The notes beneath the pieces are model-generated. The model had not been told where the DNA came from and ran no database searches. It worked only from the letters and a program-made list of their open reading frames with translations. A stretch of DNA of 64,000 nucleotides from Streptomyces sp. LUP47B (GTDB lineage: Bacteria; Actinomycetota; Actinomycetes; Streptomycetales; Streptomycetaceae). A program made the translations under genes and the position numbers. Every line of letters begins with the position of its first letter. Positions within the stretch are counted from its first letter, which is position 1. Location: the NCBI RefSeq assembly GCF_001746295.1, contig NZ_MJAH01000010.1, positions 86,793-150,792 on the forward strand. Reading direction: 5' to 3'. Shown in pieces: positions 41,282-49,791 of this stretch.

Positions 41282-42100
41282 ATGCCCGAAGACAAGTCCC
41301 GGCCGCCCCAGGAACGCCCCTGGGAGAACGGCTGGACGTTGGACACCTCCCGCACGCCCGGCACCCGACGGCTCTATCTCGCCGGGGCGTTGGCGGTGGT
41401 CACGATCATCGCCTGTGTGGCGGCGATAGCCGCCACGGACAACGAATCCGGCGAACCGTCGAAAACCGCGCGGGACGAGGGATCCGGCCTGATCTCCTTC
41501 TCCTCCCAGCCCCCCGCGGGGACCATGCCCCCGGCGGGCGACAGCGGCCTCTCGTCGGTGTCCCCCACTCCCCGGGGCCCCCAGCAGCAGGGAGCCGAGC
41601 CCACCGCCACGGTCACGGCCACCCCGAAGCCGCCCAAGTCAACGGCGTCCAAGGCCAGTTCCTCGAAGCCGCAGCCGTCCGTGACCTACCGCTCGGTCCG
41701 CTCGGTCAACTACCCGGCCCGGTACTGGCACGTGGACAACGGCTATGTGGGCCTGGACTCGGTCGGCGGCTCGGAGTTCCGCGAGGACGCCACCTTCACC
41801 CTGGTCAAGGGCCTGGCGAACAGCTCCTGTTACTCCTTCACCACACACGACGGCAAGTACCTGCGCCACCGCGACTTCGTCCTGCGGGCCGACCGCAACG
41901 ACGGCTCCTCCCTCTTCAAGCAGGACGCCACGTTCTGCCCCCGGGACTCCTCCTACTCCGGGGCGAAAATGCTGGAGTCGGTCAACTACCCCGGCTACTT
42001 CCTCCGCCACCAGAACTTCGTGGTCCGCCTCGAACGCTTCGAGTACAGCTCCCAGTACCTGTCGGACTCCTCGTTCCAGCTGGTGGGCGGGCTGGCCTGA
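41282..42100 (+). CDS. Membrane-anchored protein with C-terminal AbfB (CBM42) domain
   Basis: A 272-residue protein. A short cytosolic N-terminus is followed by a single membrane segment (about residues 33-56, LYLAGALAVVTIIACVAAIAA), a Ser/Thr/Pro linker (to about 138) and an AbfB-type beta-trefoil (VTYRSVRSVNYPARYWHVDNGYVGL..., repeated as LESVNYPGYFLRHQNFVVRLE). AbfB domains bind arabinose side chains of arabinoxylan. There is no catalytic domain, so this is probably a surface carbohydrate-binding protein. GGAGG lies eight bases before ATG 41282. Confidence 0.85.
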   Translation: MPEDKSRPPQERPWENGWTLDTSRTPGTRRLYLAGALAVVTIIACVAAIAATDNESGEPSKTARDEGSGLISFSSQPPAGTMPPAGDSGLSSVSPTPRGPQQQGAEPTATVTATPKPPKSTASKASSSKPQPSVTYRSVRSVNYPARYWHVDNGYVGLDSVGGSEFREDATFTLVKGLANSSCYSFTTHDGKYLRHRDFVLRADRNDGSSLFKQDATFCPRDSSYSGAKMLESVNYPGYFLRHQNFVVRLERFEYSSQYLSDSSFQLVGGLA

Positions 42101-42119
42101 GCCGCGTATGAGCACAGCG

Positions 42120-42150
42120 AAGCGGCGGCACCCGGCAGGTGCCGCCGCTT
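42120..42150. terminator. Bidirectional hairpin terminator between convergent genes
   Basis: AAGCGGCGGCACC (42120-42132) pairs perfectly with GGTGCCGCCGCTT (42138-42150), a 13-bp stem with a 5-nt loop. It lies between the AbfB-protein gene and the 3' end of the suf operon. Confidence 0.8.
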
Positions 42151-42168
42151 TCCCGCGAACGGGGTCGC

Positions 42169-42501
42169 TCAGACGTTGAACCCGAGCGCCCGAAGCTGCT
42201 CCCGGCCGTCGTCCGTGATCTTGTCCGGCCCCCACGGCGGCATCCACACCCAGTTGATGCGGAGCTCGCTCACGAGGCCGTCCGTGGCGGACTTGGCCTG
42301 GTCCTCGATGACGTCCGTCAGCGGACAGGCCGCCGAGGTCAGGGTCATGTCGAGGGTCGCGATGTTCGCGTCGTCGATGTGGATGCCGTAGATCAGGCCG
42401 AGGTTGACGACGTCGATGCCCAGTTCGGGGTCGACGACGTCGTACAGCGCCTCGCGGACCTCTTCCTCCGAGGCCGGCTTCATCTCAACGGTCTCGCTCA
42501 T
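42169..42501 (-). CDS. sufT: SufT-like Fe-S assembly factor (DUF59/MIP18 domain)
   Basis: A 110-residue protein with the DUF59 core: VREALYDVVDPELGIDVVNLGLIYG, the conserved Cys in SAACPLTDVIEDQA and the WVWMPPWGPDKI segment. These proteins help mature Fe-S clusters. It is the last gene of the suf operon and overlaps sufU by four bases (ATGA). Confidence 0.9.
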   Translation of the reverse strand: MSETVEMKPASEEEVREALYDVVDPELGIDVVNLGLIYGIHIDDANIATLDMTLTSAACPLTDVIEDQAKSATDGLVSELRINWVWMPPWGPDKITDDGREQLRALGFNV

Positions 42502-42968
42502 GCCGTCTTCCTTTCGGCGTCGGCGTCGGCGCCGAGCGCCTGGGCCGTCGCGTCCTTCCATGCCATCCAGCTGAGGAGGGCGCACTTGACCCGGGCCGGG
42601 TACTTGGAGACACCGGCGAACGCGACCGCGTCCTCCAGCACCTCTTCCATCGCGTCGTCGGGCTCGATCCTGCCCTTCGACTGCATCAGTTCCAGGAAGG
42701 TCTCCTGGATCTTCTGCGCCTCCGCCAGGTCCTTGCCGACCAGCAGATCGTTCAGGACGGACGCGCTGGCCTGGCTGATCGAGCAGCCCTGGCCCTCGTA
42801 CGAGACGTCCTCGATCGTCTTGCCGTCGTACTTCACACGGAGGGTGATCTCGTCGCCGCACGTCGGGTTCACATGGTGCACCTCGGCGTCGCCATCCCTC
42901 AGACCACGCCCGTGCGGGTGCTTGTAGTGGTCCAGGATGACTTCCTGGTACATCGAGTCCAGCTTCAC
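42498..42968 (-). CDS. sufU: SufU: zinc-dependent sulfurtransferase of the SUF system
   Basis: A 156-residue IscU/SufU-fold protein. The ligand residues of Gram-positive SufU are present: Cys and Asp in NPTCGDEI, Cys in GQGCSISQAS and Cys in RVKCALLSW. SufU accepts persulfide sulfur from SufS. GTG 42968 (MKLDSMYQEVILDHYKHPHG) is taken as start, 16 bp after sufS; ATG 42953 is the alternative. Confidence 0.92.
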   Translation of the reverse strand: MKLDSMYQEVILDHYKHPHGRGLRDGDAEVHHVNPTCGDEITLRVKYDGKTIEDVSYEGQGCSISQASASVLNDLLVGKDLAEAQKIQETFLELMQSKGRIEPDDAMEEVLEDAVAFAGVSKYPARVKCALLSWMAWKDATAQALGADADAERKTA

Positions 42969-42984
42969 GGTTTCAGCACGCCCT

Positions 42985-44259
42985 TCAGCCGAAGAAGTTC
43001 CGTACGTGCTCCAGCCCCTCGACCAGTGCGTCGATCTCGGCCGGCGTGGAGTACAGATAGAACGACGCTCGCGTGGTCGCGGGAATTCCGTACCGGAGGC
43101 AGACGGGCCGCGCGCAGTGGTGACCGACACGGACCGCGATGCCCTGTTCGTCGAGGACCTGGCCCACGTCGTGCGGGTGGATGTCGCCGAGCGTGAAGGA
43201 GATCGCCGCGCCCCGGTCCTCGGCCGTGGCCGGCCCGATGATCCTGAGGTCCGGGACCTCGGCGAGGCGCTTCACCGCGTACTCGGTGATCGCGTGCTCG
43301 TGGGCGAGGATCTTGTCCATGCCGATCGAGTTCAGATAGTCGATCGCGGCGCCCAGACCGACCGCCTGCGCGATCGGCGGCGTGCCCGCCTCGAACTTGT
43401 GCGGCGCCGGGGCGTACGTCGATGAGTGCATCGACACGGTCTCGATCATCTCGCCGCCGCCGAGGAACGGCGGCAGGTCCTCCAGGAGCTCCTGACGGCC
43501 CCAGAGCACGCCGATGCCGGTCGGACCGCACATCTTGTGACCAGTGAAGGCCACGAAGTCGGCCTGCAGAGCCTGTACGTCCAGCGGCATGTGCGGCGCG
43601 GCCTGCGAGGCGTCGATGCAGACCAGCGCGCCGACCTCCTGCGCGCGGCGCACTATCGCCTCGACCGGGTTGACGGTGCCCAGGATGTTGGACACCAGCA
43701 CGAAGGAGACGATCTTCGTCTTCTCGGTGATGATCTCGTCGATGTTGGACAGGTCGAGCCGGCCGTCGTCGGTCAGGCCGAACCACTTCAGCTTCGCGCC
43801 CGTGCGCTGCGCGAGCAGCTGCCACGGCACGATGTTGGAGTGGTGCTCCATCTCCGTGATGACGATCTCGGTCTCGTGGTCCACGCGGTAGGGCTCGTCG
43901 GCCCAGCCCAGCATGTTCGCCACGAGGTTGAGCGACTCGGAGGCGTTCTTGGTGAAGATCACCTCGTCGCGGCTCGGCGCGTTGATGAAGGCGGCGACCT
44001 TGTCGCGCGCACCCTCGTACAGCGCCGTGGCCTCCTCGGCGAGCACATGCACACCGCGGTGGACGTTGGCGTTGTAGCGCTCGTAGTACTCGTTCAGGGC
44101 GTCGAGCACCTGGCGCGGCTTCTGCGAGGTCGCCGCGTTGTCCAGGTACACGAGCTTCCGGCCGTCGTGGACCTGGCGGTCCAGGATGGGGAAGTCCTTG
44201 CGGATCGCCTCGTCAAGTAGTTGAGATGTACTCGTGAGGAGGCCCGGCAGCTGTGTCAC
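42985..44259 (-). CDS. sufS: SufS: group II cysteine desulfurase
   Basis: A 424-residue PLP enzyme. The PLP lysine is in FTGHKMCGPTGIGVLWG and the catalytic Cys in RVGHHCARPVC, as in SufS-type desulfurases. It removes sulfur from cysteine to supply SufU/SufBCD. GTG 44259 overlaps the sufC stop by four bases. Confidence 0.95.
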   Translation of the reverse strand: MTQLPGLLTSTSQLLDEAIRKDFPILDRQVHDGRKLVYLDNAATSQKPRQVLDALNEYYERYNANVHRGVHVLAEEATALYEGARDKVAAFINAPSRDEVIFTKNASESLNLVANMLGWADEPYRVDHETEIVITEMEHHSNIVPWQLLAQRTGAKLKWFGLTDDGRLDLSNIDEIITEKTKIVSFVLVSNILGTVNPVEAIVRRAQEVGALVCIDASQAAPHMPLDVQALQADFVAFTGHKMCGPTGIGVLWGRQELLEDLPPFLGGGEMIETVSMHSSTYAPAPHKFEAGTPPIAQAVGLGAAIDYLNSIGMDKILAHEHAITEYAVKRLAEVPDLRIIGPATAEDRGAAISFTLGDIHPHDVGQVLDEQGIAVRVGHHCARPVCLRYGIPATTRASFYLYSTPAEIDALVEGLEHVRNFFG

Positions 44260-45020
44260 GCGGATACGCCACCCTTCGTGTATGCCTCGTAGCCCTCGTT
44301 CTCCAGCTTGTCGGCGAGCTCGGCGCCGCCGGACTCGACGATGCGACCGCCGGAGAAGACGTGGACGAAGTCGGGCTTGATGTAGCGCAGGATGCGCGTG
44401 TAGTGCGTGATCAGCAGGGTGCCGACCTCGCCGGTCTCACGGACGCGGTTGACGCCCTCGGAGACGACCCGCAGGGCGTCGACGTCGAGGCCGGAGTCCG
44501 TCTCGTCGAGGATCGCGATCTTCGGCTTGAGCAGCTCCAGCTGGAGGATCTCGTGGCGCTTCTTCTCACCGCCGGAGAAGCCCTCGTTGACGTTGCGCTC
44601 GGCGAAGGACGGGTCCATGGAGAGGCGCTCCATGGTCTCCTTGACCTCCTTCACCCAGGTGCGCAGCTTGGGGGCCTCGCCGCGGATGGCGGTGGCGGAC
44701 GTACGGAGGAAGTTCGACACGGACACGCCGGGAACCTCGACCGGGTACTGCATCGCCAGGAACAGGCCCGCGCGGGCGCGCTCGTCGACGGACATCTCCA
44801 GGACGTCCTCGCCGTCGAGGGTGACGGTGCCGCCGGTGATGGTGTACTTCGGGTGACCCGCGAGCGAGTAGGCGAGCGTCGACTTGCCGGAGCCGTTGGG
44901 GCCCATGATGGCGTGCGTCTCGCCCTGCTTCACGGTCAGGTCGACGCCCTTGAGGATCTCCTTCGTGGCGTTGTCGGCCTCGACGGTGACGTGCAGGTCT
45001 CGGATTTCAAGCGTTGCCAT
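44256..45020 (-). CDS. sufC: SufC: ABC-type ATPase of the SufBCD scaffold
   Basis: A 254-residue ATPase with Walker A GPNGSGKST, signature SGGEKKRHEI and the SufC-specific Walker B AILDETDSGLD, where Asp replaces the usual Pro. It drives cluster assembly on SufB-SufD. It starts 7 bp after the Rieske gene and overlaps sufS. Confidence 0.96.
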   Translation of the reverse strand: MATLEIRDLHVTVEADNATKEILKGVDLTVKQGETHAIMGPNGSGKSTLAYSLAGHPKYTITGGTVTLDGEDVLEMSVDERARAGLFLAMQYPVEVPGVSVSNFLRTSATAIRGEAPKLRTWVKEVKETMERLSMDPSFAERNVNEGFSGGEKKRHEILQLELLKPKIAILDETDSGLDVDALRVVSEGVNRVRETGEVGTLLITHYTRILRYIKPDFVHVFSGGRIVESGGAELADKLENEGYEAYTKGGVSA

Positions 45021-45027
45021 GGATGCC

Positions 45028-45345
45028 TCAGGACTCCTGGGAAAGGGAGACGAACACGTCGTCCCCTTCGATCTTTACGGGGTATACGGGGACGGGGCGC
45101 GTCGCGGGAAGGCCGGACGGTTTGCCGGTGCGCAGGTCGAAGCTGGAACCGTGCAGCCAGCACTCGATCTGGCAGTCCTCCACCTCGCCCTCGGAGAGCG
45201 AGACGTTCGCGTGCGAGCAGATGTCGTGGATCGCGAAGACCTCGCCCGCGGTCTGCACGACCGAGACCGGCGTGCCGTCGAGTTCCACCCGCTTGGGGGT
45301 GTCCTCCTCCAGCTCGCTCAGTGCACAGGCGCGTACGAAGGCCAT
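45028..45345 (-). CDS. Rieske-type [2Fe-2S] ferredoxin within the suf operon
   Basis: A 105-residue Rieske ferredoxin with the ligand pairs C-x-H (ICSHANVS) and C-x2-H (IECWLHGSSF). It resembles ferredoxin subunits of non-haem dioxygenases, but its place between sufD and sufC, conserved in actinobacterial suf operons as I recall, suggests an electron-transfer role in cluster assembly. Its ATG shares one base with the sufD stop (TGATG). Confidence 0.92.
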   Translation of the reverse strand: MAFVRACALSELEEDTPKRVELDGTPVSVVQTAGEVFAIHDICSHANVSLSEGEVEDCQIECWLHGSSFDLRTGKPSGLPATRPVPVYPVKIEGDDVFVSLSQES

Positions 45346-46526
45346 CAGACGGTGGCCTCCAGCTCCTCGTCGATCTTCACGAGAAGGCGCTCTTCGATGT
45401 CGTCGACGCCGATCTGCTGGACCAGCTCGGCGAAGAAGCCGCGGACGACGAGGCGCCGGGCCTCGTCGGCCGGGATGCCGCGGGCCATCAGATAGAAGAG
45501 CTGCTCGTCGTCGAAGCGGCCGGTCGCGCTCGCGTGGCCCGCTCCGACGATCTCGCCGGTCTCGATCTCGAGGTTCGGCACGGAGTCGACCCGGGCGCCG
45601 TCGGTGAGGACGAGGTTGCGGTTCATCTCGTACGTGTCCGTGCCCTCGGCCTTGGCCTCGATGAGCACGTCACCGATCCACACCGCGTGGGCGCCCTCGC
45701 CCTGGAGCGCGCCCTTGTAGGCGACGTTCGACTTGCAGTGCGGGGTGTTGTGGTCGACCAGGAGACGGTGCTCCTGGTGCTGACCGGCGTCCGTGAAGTA
45801 CAGGCCGAACAGCTCGGCCTCGCCGCCGGAGCCGGCGTAGGCGACGCGCGGGTGCAGCCGCACGAGGTCGCCGCCGAAGGTGACCACGAACGACTTGAAG
45901 GTGGCGTCCCGGCCGATCAGCGCGTTGTGCTGCGCCACGTGCACGGCCTTGTCGTCCCAGTCCTGGACGGAGACGACGGTCAGCTTGGCGCCGTCACCGA
46001 GGACGTAGTCGACGTTGGCGGCGAGCACGGCGTCACCGGTGTGGTCGAGGACGACGACGGCCTCGGCGAAGGCTTCCAGCTCCACGACCTGGTGGGCGTA
46101 GGCGGTCCCGCCCTCGCCGTGCACGGCGATCCGGATCGGCTCGGTGAGCACCGTCTCCTTGGGGACGGTGATCACGCCGGCCTTCTCGAACGCCGAGTAC
46201 GCCTGGGCGGCGATGCGGTCCACCGGGGTGCCGGCCCTGCCGAGCCGGGCGTCGTCGCGGCCGACGGTCTCGATCACGACGCCCTCGGGTGCCGTGATGT
46301 CGACCTTCACGCCGTCGCCGGTGGCGACCGCGGTGCCGTCGTGCAGCCCGCGCAGGCGCTCCAGCGGGGTAAACCGCCACTCCTCCTCGCGGCCGTGGGG
46401 GACCGGGAAGTCCGCCACGTCGAAGGACGGGGGCGCGCTCATGCGCGTGGCGACGGTCGACTCGGCGGCCACCGCGATCTGGCCCGCGGTGGTTGACCCC
46501 ACCGGGATATTCGTAGCCTCAGCCAT
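45345..46526 (-). CDS. sufD: SufD: scaffold subunit of SufBCD
   Basis: A 393-residue SufD protein: a variable N-terminus, then a central beta-helix and the family C-terminus (NLEIETGEIVGAGHASATGRFDDEQLFYLMARGI), which carries the GHASATG..D segment close to the SufB-SufD interface. ATG 46526 (MAEATNIPV) is used; the frame is open far upstream only because it runs antisense/out of frame through sufB. A 62-bp gap separates it from sufB. Confidence 0.95.
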   Translation of the reverse strand: MAEATNIPVGSTTAGQIAVAAESTVATRMSAPPSFDVADFPVPHGREEEWRFTPLERLRGLHDGTAVATGDGVKVDITAPEGVVIETVGRDDARLGRAGTPVDRIAAQAYSAFEKAGVITVPKETVLTEPIRIAVHGEGGTAYAHQVVELEAFAEAVVVLDHTGDAVLAANVDYVLGDGAKLTVVSVQDWDDKAVHVAQHNALIGRDATFKSFVVTFGGDLVRLHPRVAYAGSGGEAELFGLYFTDAGQHQEHRLLVDHNTPHCKSNVAYKGALQGEGAHAVWIGDVLIEAKAEGTDTYEMNRNLVLTDGARVDSVPNLEIETGEIVGAGHASATGRFDDEQLFYLMARGIPADEARRLVVRGFFAELVQQIGVDDIEERLLVKIDEELEATV

Positions 46527-46588
46527 GGCTGTCGGTCTGCTCTCTTTCCTACGTCGGAATTCGCTAGCTGGTCGTGGTGGGGCGGGTC

Positions 46589-48010
46589 TTAACCGACCGC
46601 GCCTTCCATCTGCAGCTCGATCAGCCGGTTGAGTTCCAGCGCGTACTCCATCGGCAGCTCCTTCGCGATGGGCTCGACGAAGCCGCGCACGATCATCGCC
46701 ATCGCCTCGAACTCGGAGAGACCACGGCTCATCAGGTAGAAGAGCTGGTCCTCGGAGACCTTGGAGACGGTCGCCTCGTGGCCCATGGACACGTCGTCCT
46801 CGCGGACGTCCACGTAGGGGTACGTGTCGGAGCGGGAGATGGTGTCGACGAGCAGCGCGTCGCACAGCACGTTGGACTTCGAGCCGTGCGCGCCCTCGCC
46901 GATCTCGACGAGACCGCGGTAGGACGTACGGCCGCCACCGCGCGCCACCGACTTGGAGACGATGTTGGAGGACGTGTTCGGCGCCATGTGGACCATCTTG
47001 GAGCCGGCGTCCTGGTGCTGGCCCTCGCCCGCGAAGGCGATGGACAGGGTCTCGCCCTTGGCGTGCTCGCCCATCAGGTAGACGGCCGGGTACTTCATCG
47101 TCACCTTGGAGCCGATGTTGCCGTCGATCCACTCCATGGTCGCGCCCTCGTACGCCACGGCGCGCTTGGTGACCAGGTTGTAGACGTTGTTCGACCAGTT
47201 CTGGATGGTCGTGTAACGGCAGCGGGCGTTCTTCTTGACGATGATCTCGACGACCGCGGAGTGCAGGGAGTCCGACTTGTAGATCGGGGCCGTACAACCC
47301 TCGACGTAGTGCACGTAGGCACCCTCGTCGACGATGATCAGCGTCCGCTCGAACTGGCCCATGTTCTCCGTGTTGATACGGAAGTAGGCCTGGAGCGGGA
47401 TCTCCACGTGCACGCCCTTCGGCACGTAGATGAAGGAGCCGCCGGACCACACCGCGGTGTTCAGCGACGCGAACTTGTTGTCGCCGACCGGGATGACCGT
47501 GCCGAAGTACTCCTTGAAGAGCTCCGGGTGCTCCTTCAGGGCCGTGTCGGTGTCCAGGAAGATGACGCCCTGCTCCTCCAGGTCCTCGCGGATCTGGTGG
47601 TAGACGACCTCGGACTCGTACTGGGCCGCGACACCGGCGACGAGGCGCTGCTTCTCCGCCTCGGGGATGCCGAGCTTGTCGTACGTGTTCTTGATGTCCT
47701 CGGGCAGGTCCTCCCAGGACTCCGCCTGCTTCTCCGTGGAACGCACGAAGTACTTGATGTTGTCGAAGTCGATGCCGGAGAGGTCCGAGCCCCAGTTCGG
47801 CATGGGCTTCTTGCCGAACAGGCGCAGACCCTTGAGGCGGAGCTTGGTCATCCACTCCGGCTCGTTCTTCTTCGCGGAGATGTCGCGGACGACGTCCTCG
47901 TTGATACCGCGGCGCGCGGAAGCGCCGGCCGTGTCGGAGTCGGCCCAGCCGTATTCGTAGTTGCCCAGGCCCTCGAGCTCGGGGTGGGCAGTCTCCGTGG
48001 GGAGAGTCAT
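46589..48010 (-). CDS. sufB: SufB: scaffold subunit of SufBCD
   Basis: A 473-residue SufB. It has YVPKGVHVEIPLQAYFRINTENMGQFERTLIIVDEGAYVHYVEGCTAP with the conserved Cys, RCRYTTIQNWSNNVYNLVTKR and the C-terminal EATVSKVSEDQLFYLMSRGLSE. SufB builds the nascent Fe-S cluster together with SufC and SufD. ATG 48010 overlaps the sufR stop by four bases. Confidence 0.96.
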   Translation of the reverse strand: MTLPTETAHPELEGLGNYEYGWADSDTAGASARRGINEDVVRDISAKKNEPEWMTKLRLKGLRLFGKKPMPNWGSDLSGIDFDNIKYFVRSTEKQAESWEDLPEDIKNTYDKLGIPEAEKQRLVAGVAAQYESEVVYHQIREDLEEQGVIFLDTDTALKEHPELFKEYFGTVIPVGDNKFASLNTAVWSGGSFIYVPKGVHVEIPLQAYFRINTENMGQFERTLIIVDEGAYVHYVEGCTAPIYKSDSLHSAVVEIIVKKNARCRYTTIQNWSNNVYNLVTKRAVAYEGATMEWIDGNIGSKVTMKYPAVYLMGEHAKGETLSIAFAGEGQHQDAGSKMVHMAPNTSSNIVSKSVARGGGRTSYRGLVEIGEGAHGSKSNVLCDALLVDTISRSDTYPYVDVREDDVSMGHEATVSKVSEDQLFYLMSRGLSEFEAMAMIVRGFVEPIAKELPMEYALELNRLIELQMEGAVG

Positions 48011-48750
48011 GCGGGGTTCCTCCCGGCCGTGCTTGCAGATGCGTTATGAGACATGTGGGAAATCTTGGGGATGAACGTCGTGCAGACGCCGTCGCCGTGC
48101 GCGATGGTCGCCAGTCGCTGGACGTGCGTTCCGAGCAGCTGGGAGAAGATCTCGGTCTCCGCGTCACAGAGCTGGGGGAACTTCTCAGCGACATGGGCCA
48201 CCGGGCAGTGGTGCTGGCAGAGCTGCTCGCCGACCGGTGCGCTCCGCGCCGTAGCAGCGTACCCGTCCGCGCTCAGGGCCTTGGCCAGGGCTTCGGTGCG
48301 CTCCTCGGGGGCGGCGGACTCGACGGCCTTGCGGTACTCCTCAGCCTGCGCTGCGATCCTCGCGCGTGCGAAGGCGACGATCGCCTCGTCCCCGCCGAAC
48401 CGCTCCTGGATCCAGCTCAGGGCGTCCGCGGCGAGCTTGTCGTACGACTGGTCGAAGGCGTCCCGGCCGCAGTCGGTGAGCGCGAAGACCTTGGCGGGGC
48501 GGCCGCGTGTCCGCGCGCCGTACACCCGCTGCTCCCGCGCCTCGACGACCTCGTCGGCCGCCAGGGCGTCCAGATGGCGTCGTACGGCCGCATGGGTGAG
48601 TCCCAGCCGTCCGGCCAGCTCGGCGACGGTCGACGGGCCGTGGTCCAGGATGGATCGCGCGACGCGGTTGCGGGTGGACCGCTCACCGGTCGCGAGCTCC
48701 TCCTGAGGGGCCCCCGTGGGGGTCTCCCGAGCCTCGCCGACGTTTTTCAC
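48007..48750 (-). CDS. sufR: SufR: Fe-S cluster-sensing repressor of the suf operon
   Basis: A DeoR/ArsR-like winged helix-turn-helix regulator (VARSILDHGPSTVAELAGRLGLTHAAVRRHLDAL at about residues 30-63) with cysteines in the C-terminal half: CQHHCPVAHVAEKFPQLCDAE, then VCTTF, consistent with a [4Fe-4S] sensor. It is the first gene of the operon and presumably represses it when clusters are sufficient. GTG 48750 (VKNVGEA) gives 247 residues; the frame is open to ATG 48819 or GTG 48822, and the true start is unsure. A CAAC/GTTG inverted repeat (about 48751-48764) lies just before GTG 48750. Confidence 0.88.
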   Translation of the reverse strand: MKNVGEARETPTGAPQEELATGERSTRNRVARSILDHGPSTVAELAGRLGLTHAAVRRHLDALAADEVVEAREQRVYGARTRGRPAKVFALTDCGRDAFDQSYDKLAADALSWIQERFGGDEAIVAFARARIAAQAEEYRKAVESAAPEERTEALAKALSADGYAATARSAPVGEQLCQHHCPVAHVAEKFPQLCDAETEIFSQLLGTHVQRLATIAHGDGVCTTFIPKISHMSHNASASTAGRNPA

Positions 48751-48822
48751 AACGCCATTGTTGCGTAATTCCTCAGGACCGGGCAAGCCGTGTCCCATCC
48801 GGTGGACGGTGCCCTGCATCAC

Positions 48823-48841
48823 TTAGGTACTCCTAACCTGA
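48823..48841. promoter_or_regulatory. Iron-box-like inverted repeat upstream of the suf operon
   Basis: TTAGG-TACT-CCTAA (48823-48836) is a perfect inverted repeat. Extended to 19 bp it matches 13 positions of the DmdR/IdeR iron-box consensus as I remember it (TTAGG...ACCTAA ends). It lies between the suf operon and the divergent AAC(3) gene. Confidence 0.45.
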
Positions 48842-48911
48842 CCTGGGAGAACGATCTTTGATCGATCAAACCGGTGGCATCTCGCGGTCCTGTCAGGGAC
48901 ACTCCGGAACC

Positions 48912-49781
48912 ATGCCGAAACCACCTCCCACCGGCCCACTTGTCACCCGCAGCACCCTCGCGGGGCAGCTGCGTGAGCTGGGTGTCCGCAGCGGCGAGAT
49001 CCTCCTCGTGCACTCCTCACTGAGCGCCCTCGGCTGGGTCTGCGGAGGCCCGGTCGCGGTGGTCCAGGCACTGCTGGACGCCCTCGGCCCGGACGGCACC
49101 CTCGTGGTCCCCACCCAGACCGGCGATCTCTCCGACCCGGCGGTGTGGAGCAACCCGCCGGTGCCCGAGGAGTGGTGGCCCACGATCCGGGCGACCATGC
49201 CCGCCTACGACCCCCTCGTCACGCCCTCGCGCGGGGTCGGCGTGATCCCGGAGACGGTGCGCACCTGGCCGGGCGCCCGGCGCAGCGCGCACCCGCAGAC
49301 CTCCTTCGCGGCGATAGGCCCCCGCGCGCACGCGGTCCTGGACGGCCACGCCCCAGACTGCCGCCTCGGCGAGCACAGCCCGCTGGCCCGCCTCGAGGCC
49401 CTCCACGCGCGCGTGCTGCTCCTCGGCGCGGGCTACGACACCTGCACGAGCTTCCATCTCGCCGAGTACCGCGTCCCGGCCCCACTGGTGCGGGTCGGCC
49501 GCCCGGGACCGGACGGATGGGAGGTGGTGACGGAGGTCTCGATCACTTCGGACCGCTTCGACGAACTGGGGTACGACTTCGAGCGGGACAGCGGCGTCGT
49601 CGTACGGGGAAAGGCGGGCGCGGCCGACACTCGGCTGTTCCCGGTGGCGGACGCCGTGCGGTACGCGCAGCGGTGGCTGACGCTGCATCGGTCACGCGAA
49701 GACATCCCCCGGAACGCCCTGAGCGGGGATCCGGGTGGAGATCCTGCACCCGCCCGTCTGCGGCGTGGGCGGCGAACCTAG
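48912..49781 (+). CDS. Aminoglycoside 3-N-acetyltransferase (AAC(3)) family protein
   Basis: A 289-residue protein with the AAC(3)/YokD pattern: LVHSSLSALGWVCGG, GTLVVPTQTGDLSDP, YDPLVTPSRGVGVIPETVRTWPGARRSAHPQTSFAAIG, then LGEHSPLARLEALHARVLLLGAGYDTCTSFHLAEY. The conserved catalytic His/Asp-Glu region is intact. The family acetylates the 3-amino group of aminoglycosides, but many Streptomyces members do not confer clear resistance. There is no aminoglycoside cluster nearby. ATG 48912 follows the divergent sufR promoter. Confidence 0.88.
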   Translation: MPKPPPTGPLVTRSTLAGQLRELGVRSGEILLVHSSLSALGWVCGGPVAVVQALLDALGPDGTLVVPTQTGDLSDPAVWSNPPVPEEWWPTIRATMPAYDPLVTPSRGVGVIPETVRTWPGARRSAHPQTSFAAIGPRAHAVLDGHAPDCRLGEHSPLARLEALHARVLLLGAGYDTCTSFHLAEYRVPAPLVRVGRPGPDGWEVVTEVSITSDRFDELGYDFERDSGVVVRGKAGAADTRLFPVADAVRYAQRWLTLHRSREDIPRNALSGDPGGDPAPARLRRGRRT

Positions 49782-49791
49782 ACTCGGGCGC

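Noticed and set aside
45345..48194. Very long 949-residue ORF across sufD and sufB
   Set aside because: Its second part is out of frame with sufB and rich in Arg/Gly; only the C-terminal SufD part is real.
48912..49781. Self-resistance gene marking an aminoglycoside cluster
   Set aside because: Neighbours are sufR, a generic ABC exporter and ctaA; no biosynthetic genes are present.
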